A stretch of 64,000 bases of DNA from Rosa chinensis (Eukaryota > Streptophyta > Magnoliopsida > Rosales > Rosaceae): the NCBI RefSeq assembly GCF_002994745.2, contig NC_037093.1, positions 50,200,384 through 50,264,383 of the forward strand. Direction: 5' to 3'. Below are positions 22,781 to 33,866 of this stretch, piece after piece. Each line of letters begins with the position of its first letter. Position 1 is the first letter of the stretch. Position numbers and translations under genes: made by a program. The notes below the pieces were generated by a model. The model had not been told where the DNA came from. It saw only the letters and a list, made by a program, of their open reading frames with translations, and made no database searches.

Positions 22781-23185
22781 CAGATTTTATCAAGATCGGA
22801 GCTCCGCTTTGAAATTAACGTGTGAAGTTCGAGTTTTGGGTCACTTTTCGGTCGCATATCCACATCTCGACCGTTCAGTTTTTACTTTTTAGGTACTAGT
22901 GTATAGATCATCTCTGCAAATTTCCAGCCAAATTGATGATCGTTAAGGTATCTAACTCACTTAAATCAATTGGCGGACTGAATCTGTCAACCTGAACCGT
23001 ACTAGCTTTAAGGCAGTTATCAATGCCTTAACGGTCATCATTTTGGCTGAAAATTTGCAGAGATGATCTATACACTAGTACCTAAAAACTGAACAATCGA
23101 GATGTGGATGTGTGACAGAAAAGTGACCCAAAACTCGAACTTCACAAGTTAATTTCAAAATGGAGCTCTGCTCTTAATAGGACCT
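22781..23185. mobile_element. Foldback MITE in a TA microsatellite, copy 1
   Basis: Two arms of about 150-190 bases are near-perfect inverted copies. The left arm holds GTCACTTTTCGGTCGCATAT, ATCTCGACCGTTCAGTTTTT and GTATAGATCATCTCTGCAAA; the right arm carries their complements in reverse order. The ends lie in (TA)n runs on both sides. The same family is at 56628-56996. Transcripts would fold into one long hairpin. Confidence 0.8.
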
Positions 23186-23743
23186 ATATATATATATACA
23201 TTTTTTTTTAAAATAATGTGCCTATTAAATTGAAATTAATAATGAAAAACTTCATCCCCTTCAAAATCTAAACAAGGGAATAAGAATCATGGAAAGAGTA
23301 CACCCATGCGCGAATCTTAAACAAAATCACAGCTTTATCAGAACAACTCAGATATCAATACAATAAGAAATCAATCTTGAGCAAATTTCTCAACTTAAAA
23401 CAATTGGAGAAAACCTTATACGTGTTTCATTTGGATTGATAAAAATTCCAAAAAGCTGCTAGCCTGGTGTTTCCCCAGAAACATGAACTAATCTCACAAA
23501 TTTCTCGTAGTGGATTATATACGGATCATGTATTTTATTTCACTCGAGAACAACTTTTGCTCTAAGACCTTTCAGCTTCTCTACAAGTTGCTCTCCTTCC
23601 TTCTTAATTAAAAAAAAATTATAAGACCTTTGTTTTTTTACATCAACAACACCATTCCACAATTGTACCTCTACAATCTTCACTGACCGCCGAAGTTCAG
23701 GTTACACTCAGACTTCAAGTAGAGAAATTACAGGGAGAAGAAA

Positions 23744-24160
23744 TTGAGGAGAGAGATGATGAATGTTGTCGCTTTGTTCCTCGTTGTGGCTTCACTTGTC
23801 AGCGCGAGAATTTGGTCTCCGAGCCCAGATCAACAGAACCAGAGGTGGTTGTTGTTGAGTATGAGGATCAACAAGGTCGTTCCATTACAGAGGCTAGAGA
23901 GAGAGAGAGAGTGGTGGCAAATGGGAATGGCTACCACATCCATATCTCTGTCCCCATCAACTTTTCCCCCAATTCTCAAACCAAACCATTACCAATTTCT
24001 AAGAACCCAGAAACCAAATTCTCTGCGTTTCACTTTCTCATTCTCCAGTAATTCCACCCAATTTAGGCTAGTCGTTCCCTCCCTCCTCTACACTCCCGCC
24101 CAACAAGGTCTAGGTTTTCTATTGGCCATCAGAATTGCGAACCTGTATTTCTTGTTCTTA
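23744..24160 (+). pseudogene. Captured gene fragments inside the Pack-MULE
   Basis: One open frame begins with a hydrophobic, signal-like MMNVVALFLVVASLVSA. It later enters MATTSISLSPSTFPPILKP and SLRFTFSFSSNSTQF, a Ser/Thr/Pro-rich stretch typical of a chloroplast transit peptide start. A (GA)n run lies between the two halves, and the change in character suggests two different donor sequences joined. Neither donor gene could be named. Whether it is transcribed is unknown. Confidence 0.4.
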
Positions 24161-24316
24161 TCGTAGATCAGTGATCATCTCCTGAAGCTTGAACACCACC
24201 TGCTGGTCGGGAATCACAACGGAGTTTTCGGTGATAGCGAAGTCATGCATCATTGTGGACCCAAGTTTGGTTTCAAAGTCGTTGAGGCCAACTGTTTCGA
24301 GGTCGCCAGAGGGAGT
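24158..24316 (-). pseudogene. 9-cis-epoxycarotenoid dioxygenase (NCED) fragment, 3' part
   Basis: On the - strand this reads TPSGDLETVGLNDFETKLGS, then TMMHDFAITENSVVIPDQQV and VFKLQEMI before an early stop. Both blocks are strongly diagnostic of NCED/CCD carotenoid cleavage enzymes: the second includes the conserved His of the iron-binding HDFAITEN motif. In the family they are separated by several dozen residues that are missing here, so the captured copy is internally deleted. Its 5' continuation, MPYQVRI, lies beyond the retrotransposon at 33339-33360. This is a transposon-borne fragment, not an active enzyme gene. Confidence 0.75.
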
Positions 24317-24321
24317 GATCC

Positions 24322-27160
24322 TGACAGGACCCGCCCCGGATTTCACCCTGAAATCCGAAGAGGCCCTGCGGGGCCCACCTTAGAAGAAATTCTATCAAAA
24401 ATTTGACAGAACTTCCCCTAAAAATGGACAACCCAAAACCTGTAGAAAAACAATTACACTTCTAAATCATCCATTCTTATTCTCCTGGAGCCACCCTGCT
24501 CCCTATATCACAACATCTCTCATATCACCAAACAATTCTGAAACTTAAGAATATTAATCTCATAGGTTATCAGAGCAATCTAATATACAGGCGAACAAGA
24601 GAATAGAAAGCAAGATAAATGACCGATGCTTTTATAATGCGGAAGCTATGACAGCTATGCCTCAACCCCAAGTACGCTCGACCTCAAGCTAAACTGGCCT
24701 GCAAACTGGGCATTTAAAACCGAAGGGCCCAGGGGAAAACATTTAAAATCCGTTAGAGTGAGTGGACGAAAAATAAGTAATTTCAAATGAATAAGTAAAA
24801 CTTAATGCTTTCCCAAGTTATTCTCTAAAACCTCGCATGCAGTAACAATCTTGAAAACACTCTTAATCATCCTCTTTACTGAAATCTCAATCACATAACA
24901 AGAACATCTTGAAACCTTTTAAAATCTCATCCTCAATCCTTATAAAAACATCCTTTTCATGAGGCTCGTTTGATGACTAGAAAGGACTGCTGTCTAGTCA
25001 TCTCATGCCATCTAGGAGGGACTGCCACCCAGATGACGCATCAGAAGGGACTGCCAACCGGAATAGGAGGCGGTGGATAGATGGGACTGCCAACTAGCCA
25101 CATGCAGTAGACGGGACTGCCGACTAACCACAGGTAATAGACGGGACTGCCGACCAACTACCTCATGTCATCTGGAAGGAACTGCCAACCAGGTGACGCA
25201 TCGGATGGGACTGCCAACCGAGCTGTAGTCTGGAAGGGACTGCCAACCAGACTATTACCTAGAAGGGACTGCCAACTAGGTAAGATACGCATGCGCCAAA
25301 ACTGGCCTCCTTAATAAACTGAATAGCCTCCTCAAGAACTGAACATAACCTCTTTCAATCACTTGCTTTCGGAAAGAAACTTGATATTACCTCAATAAAT
25401 CAATAATAATTCACCGAAAGCATAACTCAGTAATAACTCACTAACTCAATCCTCGATATCTCAATAAATCCTCGAAAGCATAATCACATACTCTATAATT
25501 CAATAATTGCTTTCGGAAAGAAAGTTCCATCTAACCCAAGTCTGATAAGTGCGGAATTCAAAACCCAATAAATCTCGATAAATCAATCATGCTCAAATAT
25601 TTGCTAAATCCCTCGCACTCGTATATCTTCATAAAAACTGATATTCGAAAACAATAATTCTCATAATATTTTTCCGAATCAGTCACTTCCCGAAAATCAT
25701 TTCCCAACTCAATAACTCATGAATGACGATCTCAAAAATCTACTAAAAGCCCTCGGGAAGGAATTTCAATACTAATCTCGTAATCCATAAATAAATCTCG
25801 ATAAACTAAATCTCAAATATTCAAAACATAATTAAATCTCAATTGGAAGAAAATAATAATAATACTGCATGCGGAATTAATTTAAAAACAAATGTCCACT
25901 CACAATACTGTTTAGGCGACCATGCATACGAGTTCCTTCGTCGAGCAATAGCTCGGTACGTCGCCCTGTATACAATTATTTTCCGTGAATAACTATTCAA
26001 CAATTAAATACGATTCTCAAAATCAAATCCTCATAATTACATCTCCACTTCTCCTCGGATGCAACCCAAATTATACCACTAATACCATTTCGTTAATTTA
26101 AAGGTTCCAAGGCAGAACCGAGAGATATCCGACGGCCGGATTCTCGTAATTCGATAATCGAAACCCTAAACTTCAAAAATTCATAATTAAATCCAAGCTT
26201 CTCCAAAATTCACCAAATTTCATATACAAGCTCTACAATATTTATAGGATTTAATGGGCTAAAAACTGGAATTAAAACACAGCCCAACACGCCTCCACGC
26301 GCCACCAACAGTGGCAGCGCGTGGGCCCCACGCGCCGGCGGCAACCACCTCAGATGGCCACCAAAATTTGGCAGCACCATCTACTCAACAAACCCAACCT
26401 CTTTCTCAACTACAACAAGTTCCAATTTTACCTGGAAGAGCTCCAATTAGGCCGGTGAAATTTTTCCCGAAAACTCCAAGAACCCTAGAAATTGAAATTG
26501 TTAATTCGACCTCTACACTGCAAATTGAAATGAAAGACCTTAGGGGAAATGATCTATGTCAAAAACCGAACCTTCGACGCCAATTTGGTGGCCGGAGACT
26601 GCCGGAATCGGAAAATATCGACGCTGCCTCAAAAATGCTACAGTGACCGTCATCTTCTTCTCGTTGCTGCACCTTCCACAGTTCATATTAAGCTACGAAA
26701 CGAACCCAGAAATCAAGAGAAGGAAGAGAGCTTTCCAACGACATCTTACACGTCAAAATCCGTCGCCGGATGGAGGAGTTATGGCCGGAAGAAGGTGACG
26801 AGGTCGGAGAGGAAGAGAGAGTCGGGGAGAGAGAAAGGAGACGGCTCGGTAAGTTTCCGAAAATGGAAACTTACCACAGTAACTCGTCCTATTTATAGAA
26901 ACTTACCATGAACAGTAACTTTACCATTTTGCTTATAACTTTTGCATACGAACTCCGATTTTTACGTACCACATATGCACGCGCTCGGTTTAACGTCCTC
27001 TACAACTTTCATGAAGGAAATTTTCTCAAATTTTGACCTGAACAAAAAGTCAACTTTTAGGGCCCCCTAAAAGCATTGAAATGACAGTAAAAGTGAAAGT
27101 AAAAGTTGTTTACCGTCCAAATGACTAGTAAACCGGTGAATTCGGGTTCGGGACGTCACA
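24322..27160 (-). repeat. 3' LTR of the LARD element
   Basis: On the - strand it begins TGTGACGTCCCGAACCCG and ends GGGGCGGGTCCTGTCA. It appears identical to the 5' LTR wherever compared, including three overlapping open frames of 80-120 codons at 26311-26911 that recur at exactly +6,173. Those frames lie in the G+C-rich promoter-proximal part and have no recognised domain. A hairpin array occupies 24972-25282. Confidence 0.9.
24972..25282. repeat. Hairpin array: constant loop, variable self-complementary stems (3' LTR)
   Basis: About ten units share a core close to AAGGGACTGCCAA. Flanks differ between units but pair within each unit. GATGACTAGA/TCTAGTCATC pairs at 24972-24981 with 24993-25002. 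TAGTCTGG/CCAGACTA pairs at 25226-25233 with 25247-25254. TACCTAG/CTAGGTA pairs at 25256-25262 with 25276-25282. CATCTGG/CCAGGTG pairs at 25169-25175 with 25189-25195 through one G-U pair. GTGGATAG/CTAGCCAC (25073-25080 with 25094-25101) has one mismatch. Other units have stems of only 3-5 pairs. Confidence 0.85.
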
Positions 27161-30100
27161 ATCTCCCCACCTTATAAAAATTTCGTCCTCGAAATTCCAT
27201 ACTGTTGAAGTAGAGATGGGTGCACACGCCAATCCATAGTAAACAGTCACAAGATGAATAGCACATCAATCGTACGGCCGTGGCGATGATAAGGCACAGA
27301 AAAGATGTGCAAGTCTGCTCAAATCATGTAGAAATTACCTTCAAAACTGATCCAAAACTTGACCAATTAGAACATGGAGATCAACCGTTATAAGAAACAA
27401 TTCTCTAGCTGAAATCTAGCCAATTATTGCGATCTGAATAATTCCCACAGCGTTCTTACTAAATTCAGTGTCTTAATAGATAGATTTACTTCCACTCATT
27501 ACTGACAGTCCTTAACAACTAAGGGAGAACATCGTCAAAGCATTATGTTTGAAGCAACCTGTAAACTGTTCAACTATGTGAGCAGAAACACCTACTAAAA
27601 TTCTCAGAATAAAGACTCAAGACTAAATCAAGGTCGGTTACTTGAAAGAACTACACCTTGAAACTGCACAACGAAAATCAAATCTTCTTTGGATTAAGTT
27701 TTCCCTTTGCAATCTTAAGTCAACGACTGGAGTAGCTGATAATCTCGACAATCTCGATTACACAAGCAACCAAAAACATATACTTAGAACCCCAAATGTA
27801 TCAATGTTCCAAGTTGGATACCCTTGTCTTACCTAACTATGTAATAGTACATACTCACAAGTACACAACTTCGACGTCAAGAAATTTAGGTCAAATAATA
27901 GTTCAGATGACTCATGGTATCAATATCACAAACTATGCAGTTTGAATAGTAGCATTCATACCTTTTCATATAACTCGTACAGTGAAGATCCACTTTGTTC
28001 ACCAACAACATGATAATACATTTACTCACACTTAAAACAATTTCAATTCGTACACGGGTTATGGAAAGTCCAACAGTTAATAAAACACCACAAGATGCTC
28101 ACTGATAACCCACATGTCTTAAACAACCAATTTCCTTAGCAACCACAAAAACCACACTTCCTTTTTATCTGTTTGTGCTTAAATTTCTGATCGAATGTCG
28201 TGCACGTAGAGATCCCATAGTTGTCAAGCATATCAAAGAGTAGCCTCGATCCAACCTATAAGTTCTTAATCATGCATGTTATGGGGCCACTACACTTTCA
28301 TTGCGCTACTTTGATACCTGACTAAAACATTGATCAAAGCCTTGAGATGACATCTAAGTCAACTAGAGAAACTTCTTTGATACATACCCTGCTGGCCATA
28401 AGGCGACACATTTCACACACCTGTTTATGTTCAAAATTCTGTACCAGACTGCTAGCAAGATAGTCCATTCTTTCTTCTCTATGTTTCCACACCATAATCT
28501 TCCAATAATCAACGTTAAACTTGCAAGTACTTGAGTATAGCGAACTCTCCTGACATGGCTCAAAGCCGGTATCCCCAAGCGACGCTGTCATCACTAAACT
28601 GCGGATAAAGTAGCTGAAGATCCACCCTCTAACACACTTATTCAATAATATTCCAGCTACAACAACAATTTCAAAAACTAATCCGTACAATTGCACCAAA
28701 ATTTCTCAATCCTTATCTCGCTAAGCATAAATCCAACAACACAACTCAACCATACTCGCTCAACAATTTAGTACTTCAAGAGTAAATTGAAACCCTTGAT
28801 AAAACCCAAGGTCCAAACAAGTAATTTCCAAACTCAACTCCAACATCCCGCTAAGTCAACGTACCTATAAACCCGTGATGGTGACCGAATATCAATCGTA
28901 CTAACAACTTCCTGTACTTCTCCAAATATGGGCCACCATACGGTAGAAATATCAATTAAAGTGTGAATTAAATCTCAAACAGTTTAACCAATTCCACCAG
29001 TAACGGTACCAAGGTAGTAAAATTCACTTAATTCCTTCAAAGCAATCTGTTAGTGTATGTATGCAACTCAAGCAACCACCAAAATTCCTAGATGACAAAC
29101 ACCGTTCACAGAGTCTTTCCTCGAACAACAACCTTGATGTAAAACAGACACCCGTCCAACATCTCATTTCACACAAAGCGGTACCTGGATCTGAAATTTT
29201 TCCAACCACCTGGCAATCCAATTCCTCCATTTAATCACTGTTGAAATACGTCACTGCCAAGACAAACCGCATTACGTCTGACCCACATATAACAAGAATT
29301 ATGGTCAAACCTTAATCTAAAATATTTCTGGAGCCAACTGAGAAACTTATTTCCTCAAAGTTATTCCACTAACCACTCTTACAATATCCCAATCTAACTG
29401 TCTAGCAAAAACTTCACCAAGGATCTATCACAATTAATCTTTAAGGCTCCACAATTTATAACTCAATTCATACTCCGTATCACAAGTAATTCCACTTGCA
29501 CCATTATGAATACCCAACGAGATCACTACCACTATTCTCCAATTTTTAGGTACAACCATTTCAACCAAAACGGATAACCAATTGAGTACACGCATAGGCA
29601 CAATCTCATATACAAAAGTTGTTTCTAATCTTCTCAATTAAATACTGGCAAAGATCGTAACTCGATTGTAAAGCTCTATGCGTCCAACTAAATACTCAAG
29701 TTTCAAACATAAAACTATATCAAACCTAAATTCTGTCTATCTCCTTACTCAATACGATCCACAACTTCAAAAGGATCAATTATAAGTCAATGTATCAAAA
29801 ATCAATTCCTTCCAATCTGAACAAAACAAAATCCAAATATCATGGTTAGGTCAAAGAGCCAAGATAACCAGTCATGATTTCCAAGTAATCTCCAACAACT
29901 ATCAATGATATCACAAATGTCACATACATGCCATATCACATCACGTAACACATCTCCTGAAACTTGGTTCAACGTCAGAACCACTAATATTACTAGTTCC
30001 ATTTCCATCAAAAATTCTGATTCTAAAGCAATTTATAGCAACCAGAGACAGCCCAAAGCTATGTCCACTCAACTCTAACAATCAAACACAAAATCGAACT

Positions 30101-30494
30101 CCAGTCTTGCACCTTAAACCTTGCCCCAACAAACTTGTTGGCATCGAGGGAGAGATAACCACCACATTCCCTCGGATCACATTTCGTAACATAACTCAAA
30201 CCTGTAGAGTAATCTAACATCACCATCACCAGGAAAAGATGCAAGACACGTAATTAATCTGATACGCGGAGAAATCCCTATGAGGTCGGCGTATACGAGG
30301 CATAGCACCTCAATGAAAGTCATTAACCACGTACCTTACATACTTGATGAATACTTCAGCACCGAAGAGTAAACGATGGGGAACCGCTGCAGTCGGGCCA
30401 TCACTCGGGAGGTACTGAGTAACATCAAGCATATAAGGTAACTAGAATAGAAACGAGTCTACAGAACCTAACAACCTAATGCTCTGATACCAAC
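27161..30494 (-). other. Internal region of the LARD, no coding capacity
   Basis: A+C-rich on the + strand with frames of at most about 120 codons, none carrying a retroviral-type motif. It begins and ends with the polypurine tract and primer-binding site of the element. Absence of gag-pol, rather than a decayed gag-pol, is what is seen. Confidence 0.7.
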
Positions 30495-33333
30495 TGACAG
30501 GACCCGCCCCGGATTTCACCCTGAAATCCGAAGAGGCCCTGCGGGGCCCACCTTAGAAGAAATTCTATCAAAAATTTGACAGAACTTCCCCTAAAAATGG
30601 ACAACCCAAAACCTGTAGAAAAACAATTACACTTCTAAATCATCCATTCTTATTCTCCTGGAGCCACCCTGCTCCCTATATCACAACATCTCTCATATCA
30701 CCAAACAATTCTGAAACTTAAGAATATTAATCTCATAGGTTATCAGAGCAATCTAATATACAGGCGAACAAGAGAATAGAAAGCAAGATAAATGACCGAT
30801 GCTTTTATAATGCGGAAGCTATGACAGCTATGCCTCAACCCCAAGTACGCTCGACCTCAAGCTAAACTGGCCTGCAAACTGGGCATTTAAAACCGAAGGG
30901 CCCAGGGGAAAACATTTAAAATCCGTTAGAGTGAGTGGACGAAAAATAAGTAATTTCAAATGAATAAGTAAAACTTAATGCTTTCCCAAGTTATTCTCTA
31001 AAACCTCGCATGCAGTAACAATCTTGAAAACACTCTTAATCATCCTCTTTACTGAAATCTCAATCACATAACAAGAACATCTTGAAACCTTTTAAAATCT
31101 CATCCTCAATCCTTATAAAAACATCCTTTTCATGAGGCTCGTTTGATGACTAGAAAGGACTGCTGTCTAGTCATCTCATGCCATCTAGGAGGGACTGCCA
31201 CCCAGATGACGCATCAGAAGGGACTGCCAACCGGAATAGGAGGCGGTGGATAGATGGGACTGCCAACTAGCCACATGCAGTAGACGGGACTGCCGACTAA
31301 CCACAGGTAATAGACGGGACTGCCGACCAACTACCTCATGTCATCTGGAAGGAACTGCCAACCAGGTGACGCATCGGATGGGACTGCCAACCGAGCTGTA
31401 GTCTGGAAGGGACTGCCAACCAGACTATTACCTAGAAGGGACTGCCAACTAGGTAAGATACGCATGCGCCAAAACTGGCCTCCTTAATAAACTGAATAGC
31501 CTCCTCAAGAACTGAACATAACCTCTTTCAATCACTTGCTTTCGGAAAGAAACTTGATATTACCTCAATAAATCAATAATAATTCACCGAAAGCATAACT
31601 CAGTAATAACTCACTAACTCAATCCTCGATATCTCAATAAATCCTCGAAAGCATAATCACATACTCTATAATTCAATAATTGCTTTCGGAAAGAAAGTTC
31701 CATCTAACCCAAGTCTGATAAGTGCGGAATTCAAAACCCAATAAATCTCGATAAATCAATCATGCTCAAATATTTGCTAAATCCCTCGCACTCGTATATC
31801 TTCATAAAAACTGATATTCGAAAACAATAATTCTCATAATATTTTTCCGAATCAGTCACTTCCCGAAAATCATTTCCCAACTCAATAACTCATGAATGAC
31901 GATCTCAAAAATCTACTAAAAGCCCTCGGGAAGGAATTTCAATACTAATCTCGTAATCCATAAATAAATCTCGATAAACTAAATCTCAAATATTCAAAAC
32001 ATAATTAAATCTCAATTGGAAGAAAATAATAATAATACTGCATGCGGAATTAATTTAAAAACAAATGTCCACTCACAATACTGTTTAGGCGACCATGCAT
32101 ACGAGTTCCTTCGTCGAGCAATAGCTCGGTACGTCGCCCTGTATACAATTATTTTCCGTGAATAACTATTCAACAATTAAATACGATTCTCAAAATCAAA
32201 TCCTCATAATTACATCTCCACTTCTCCTCGGATGCAACCCAAATTATACCACTAATACCATTTCGTTAATTTAAAGGTTCCAAGGCAGAACCGAGAGATA
32301 TCCGACGGCCGGATTCTCGTAATTCGATAATCGAAACCCTAAACTTCAAAAATTCATAATTAAATCCAAGCTTCTCCAAAATTCACCAAATTTCATATAC
32401 AAGCTCTACAATATTTATAGGATTTAATGGGCTAAAAACTGGAATTAAAACACAGCCCAACACGCCTCCACGCGCCACCAACAGTGGCAGCGCGTGGGCC
32501 CCACGCGCCGGCGGCAACCACCTCAGATGGCCACCAAAATTTGGCAGCACCATCTACTCAACAAACCCAACCTCTTTCTCAACTACAACAAGTTCCAATT
32601 TTACCTGGAAGAGCTCCAATTAGGCCGGTGAAATTTTTCCCGAAAACTCCAAGAACCCTAGAAATTGAAATTGTTAATTCGACCTCTACACTGCAAATTG
32701 AAATGAAAGACCTTAGGGGAAATGATCTATGTCAAAAACCGAACCTTCGACGCCAATTTGGTGGCCGGAGACTGCCGGAATCGGAAAATATCGACGCTGC
32801 CTCAAAAATGCTACAGTGACCGTCATCTTCTTCTCGTTGCTGCACCTTCCACAGTTCATATTAAGCTACGAAACGAACCCAGAAATCAAGAGAAGGAAGA
32901 GAGCTTTCCAACGACATCTTACACGTCAAAATCCGTCGCCGGATGGAGGAGTTATGGCCGGAAGAAGGTGACGAGGTCGGAGAGGAAGAGAGAGTCGGGG
33001 AGAGAGAAAGGAGACGGCTCGGTAAGTTTCCGAAAATGGAAACTTACCACAGTAACTCGTCCTATTTATAGAAACTTACCATGAACAGTAACTTTACCAT
33101 TTTGCTTATAACTTTTGCATACGAACTCCGATTTTTACGTACCACATATGCACGCGCTCGGTTTAACGTCCTCTACAACTTTCATGAAGGAAATTTTCTC
33201 AAATTTTGACCTGAACAAAAAGTCAACTTTTAGGGCCCCCTAAAAGCATTGAAATGACAGTAAAAGTGAAAGTAAAAGTTGTTTACCGTCCAAATGACTA
33301 GTAAACCGGTGAATTCGGGTTCGGGACGTCACA
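30495..33333 (-). repeat. 5' LTR of the LARD element
   Basis: Direct repeat of the 3' LTR at +6,173, bordered inside by the tRNA-Met primer-binding site and outside by the target duplication GATCC. It carries the same hairpin array at 31145-31455. Confidence 0.9.
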
Positions 33334-33338
33334 GATCC

Positions 33339-33540
33339 GCACTTGGTACGGCATGAGGATGAGGAATTGATGAAATTTGAGTGAGGAATAAGGAGGTGGT
33401 GGTGTGTTCGAAGCTAGAGAGAATGAGAATGAGGAAGAGGTTGATTGGCTACTGTTTTTGTGAAGGAAGAAAATGGGTGTGATGAGGTAGATAGGTGGCT
33501 ATGCACAAAACAGGCGAAGGAGATAGATGGGTAATGAAAT
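33339..33540 (-). pseudogene. NCED fragment, 5' part (separated by the LARD)
   Basis: Reading the - strand up to the target duplication gives FLILMPYQVRI. Skipping the retrotransposon and one copy of GATCC, it runs in frame into TPSGDLETVG at 24316. PYxVRITPSGDLETVGR is the expected NCED sequence, so the retrotransposon landed inside the captured fragment. Further upstream the sequence is Ser/His-rich and not recognised. Confidence 0.65.
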
Positions 33541-33866
33541 GACCCAATTACCCCTCATGGTTTGCCACGTGGCTTGAGACGTAATGCTGTTATGGACGGC
33601 ATGTATGAATGTTGAGTCGGGCTTCAAACTTAGGGTACCAAAGTGATAGTTTTGCATAATCGGGTACTGAAGTTAGGTGTCCGCGTTAGTTCGGGTACTG
33701 TTTGCAAAATTTTCTCTTTATTTATTTACTTACTTAATTTTTCATTTTTCTCTCTTTGTCCTTATTTGTCTTTTCATATAAGTTGACAAAGTCAATTAAT
33801 AACTGAAAAAAATTAGAGGTCCAAATATTAAATTTGGAGGTCCAACTAGAATCACCCAACATCAAT

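Larger units (their letters stand above)
24322..33333 (-). mobile_element. Non-autonomous LTR retrotransposon (LARD-type), 9,012 bp
   Basis: Two direct repeats of 2,839 bp (24322-27160 and 30495-33333) have TG..CA ends and a constant offset of 6,173 bp. The target duplication GATCC is exact at 24317-24321 and 33334-33338. The 5' LTR is the right-hand one. Its inner edge at 30478-30494 reads, on the - strand, TTGGTATCAGAGC, complementary to initiator tRNA-Met. The polypurine tract AAGGTGGGGAGAT is at the opposite inner edge (27161-27173). The 3.3 kb internal region has only short frames and no gag, protease, reverse transcriptase or integrase. It therefore needs an autonomous partner's proteins, which defines a large retrotransposon derivative. 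Confidence 0.93.
22540..33716. mobile_element. Inner Pack-MULE-like element with long TIRs, 9-bp TSD
   Basis: Terminal inverted repeats of roughly 170-190 bases run inward from 22540 and 33716. Shared blocks include AAAATTTTGCAAACAGTACC, TATGCAAAACTATCACTTT, AAGTTTGAAGCCCGAC, CAACATTCATAC and GCCGTCCAT. The 9-mer TTTATTTAT flanks both ends exactly (22531-22539 and 33717-33725). After subtracting the LTR retrotransposon inside, the element is about 2.16 kb. It contains a foldback MITE, a short putative transit-peptide sequence and a carotenoid dioxygenase gene fragment, so it is a gene-capturing MULE. No transposase was found. Confidence 0.88.
21963..33857. mobile_element. Outer Mutator-like element (non-autonomous), split by nested insertions
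   Basis: The left end GAGTGGTTCTAGTTGGACC and the right end GGTCCAACTAGAATCACCC are inverted repeats extending about 45 bases, including AAATTT and a second TTTGGACCTCT block. Flanking 9-mers are AACATCACT (21954-21962) and AACATCAAT (33858-33866), matching at 8 of 9, the target-duplication length expected of MULEs. Removing the inner element leaves about 0.7 kb. That matches the 723 bp sibling with the same termini at 42049-42771. No transposase is encoded. Confidence 0.8.

Noticed and set aside
24972..25282. CRISPR-like regular repeat
   Set aside because: Nuclear plant DNA; the conserved part is a ~13-base loop, spacing is irregular and the variable parts are self-complementary, unlike spacers.
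26311..26911. Overlapping frames of 80-120 codons (also at 32484-33084)
   Set aside because: They lie in the LTRs, are exact duplicates at +6,173, overlap each other in different frames and contain no domain.
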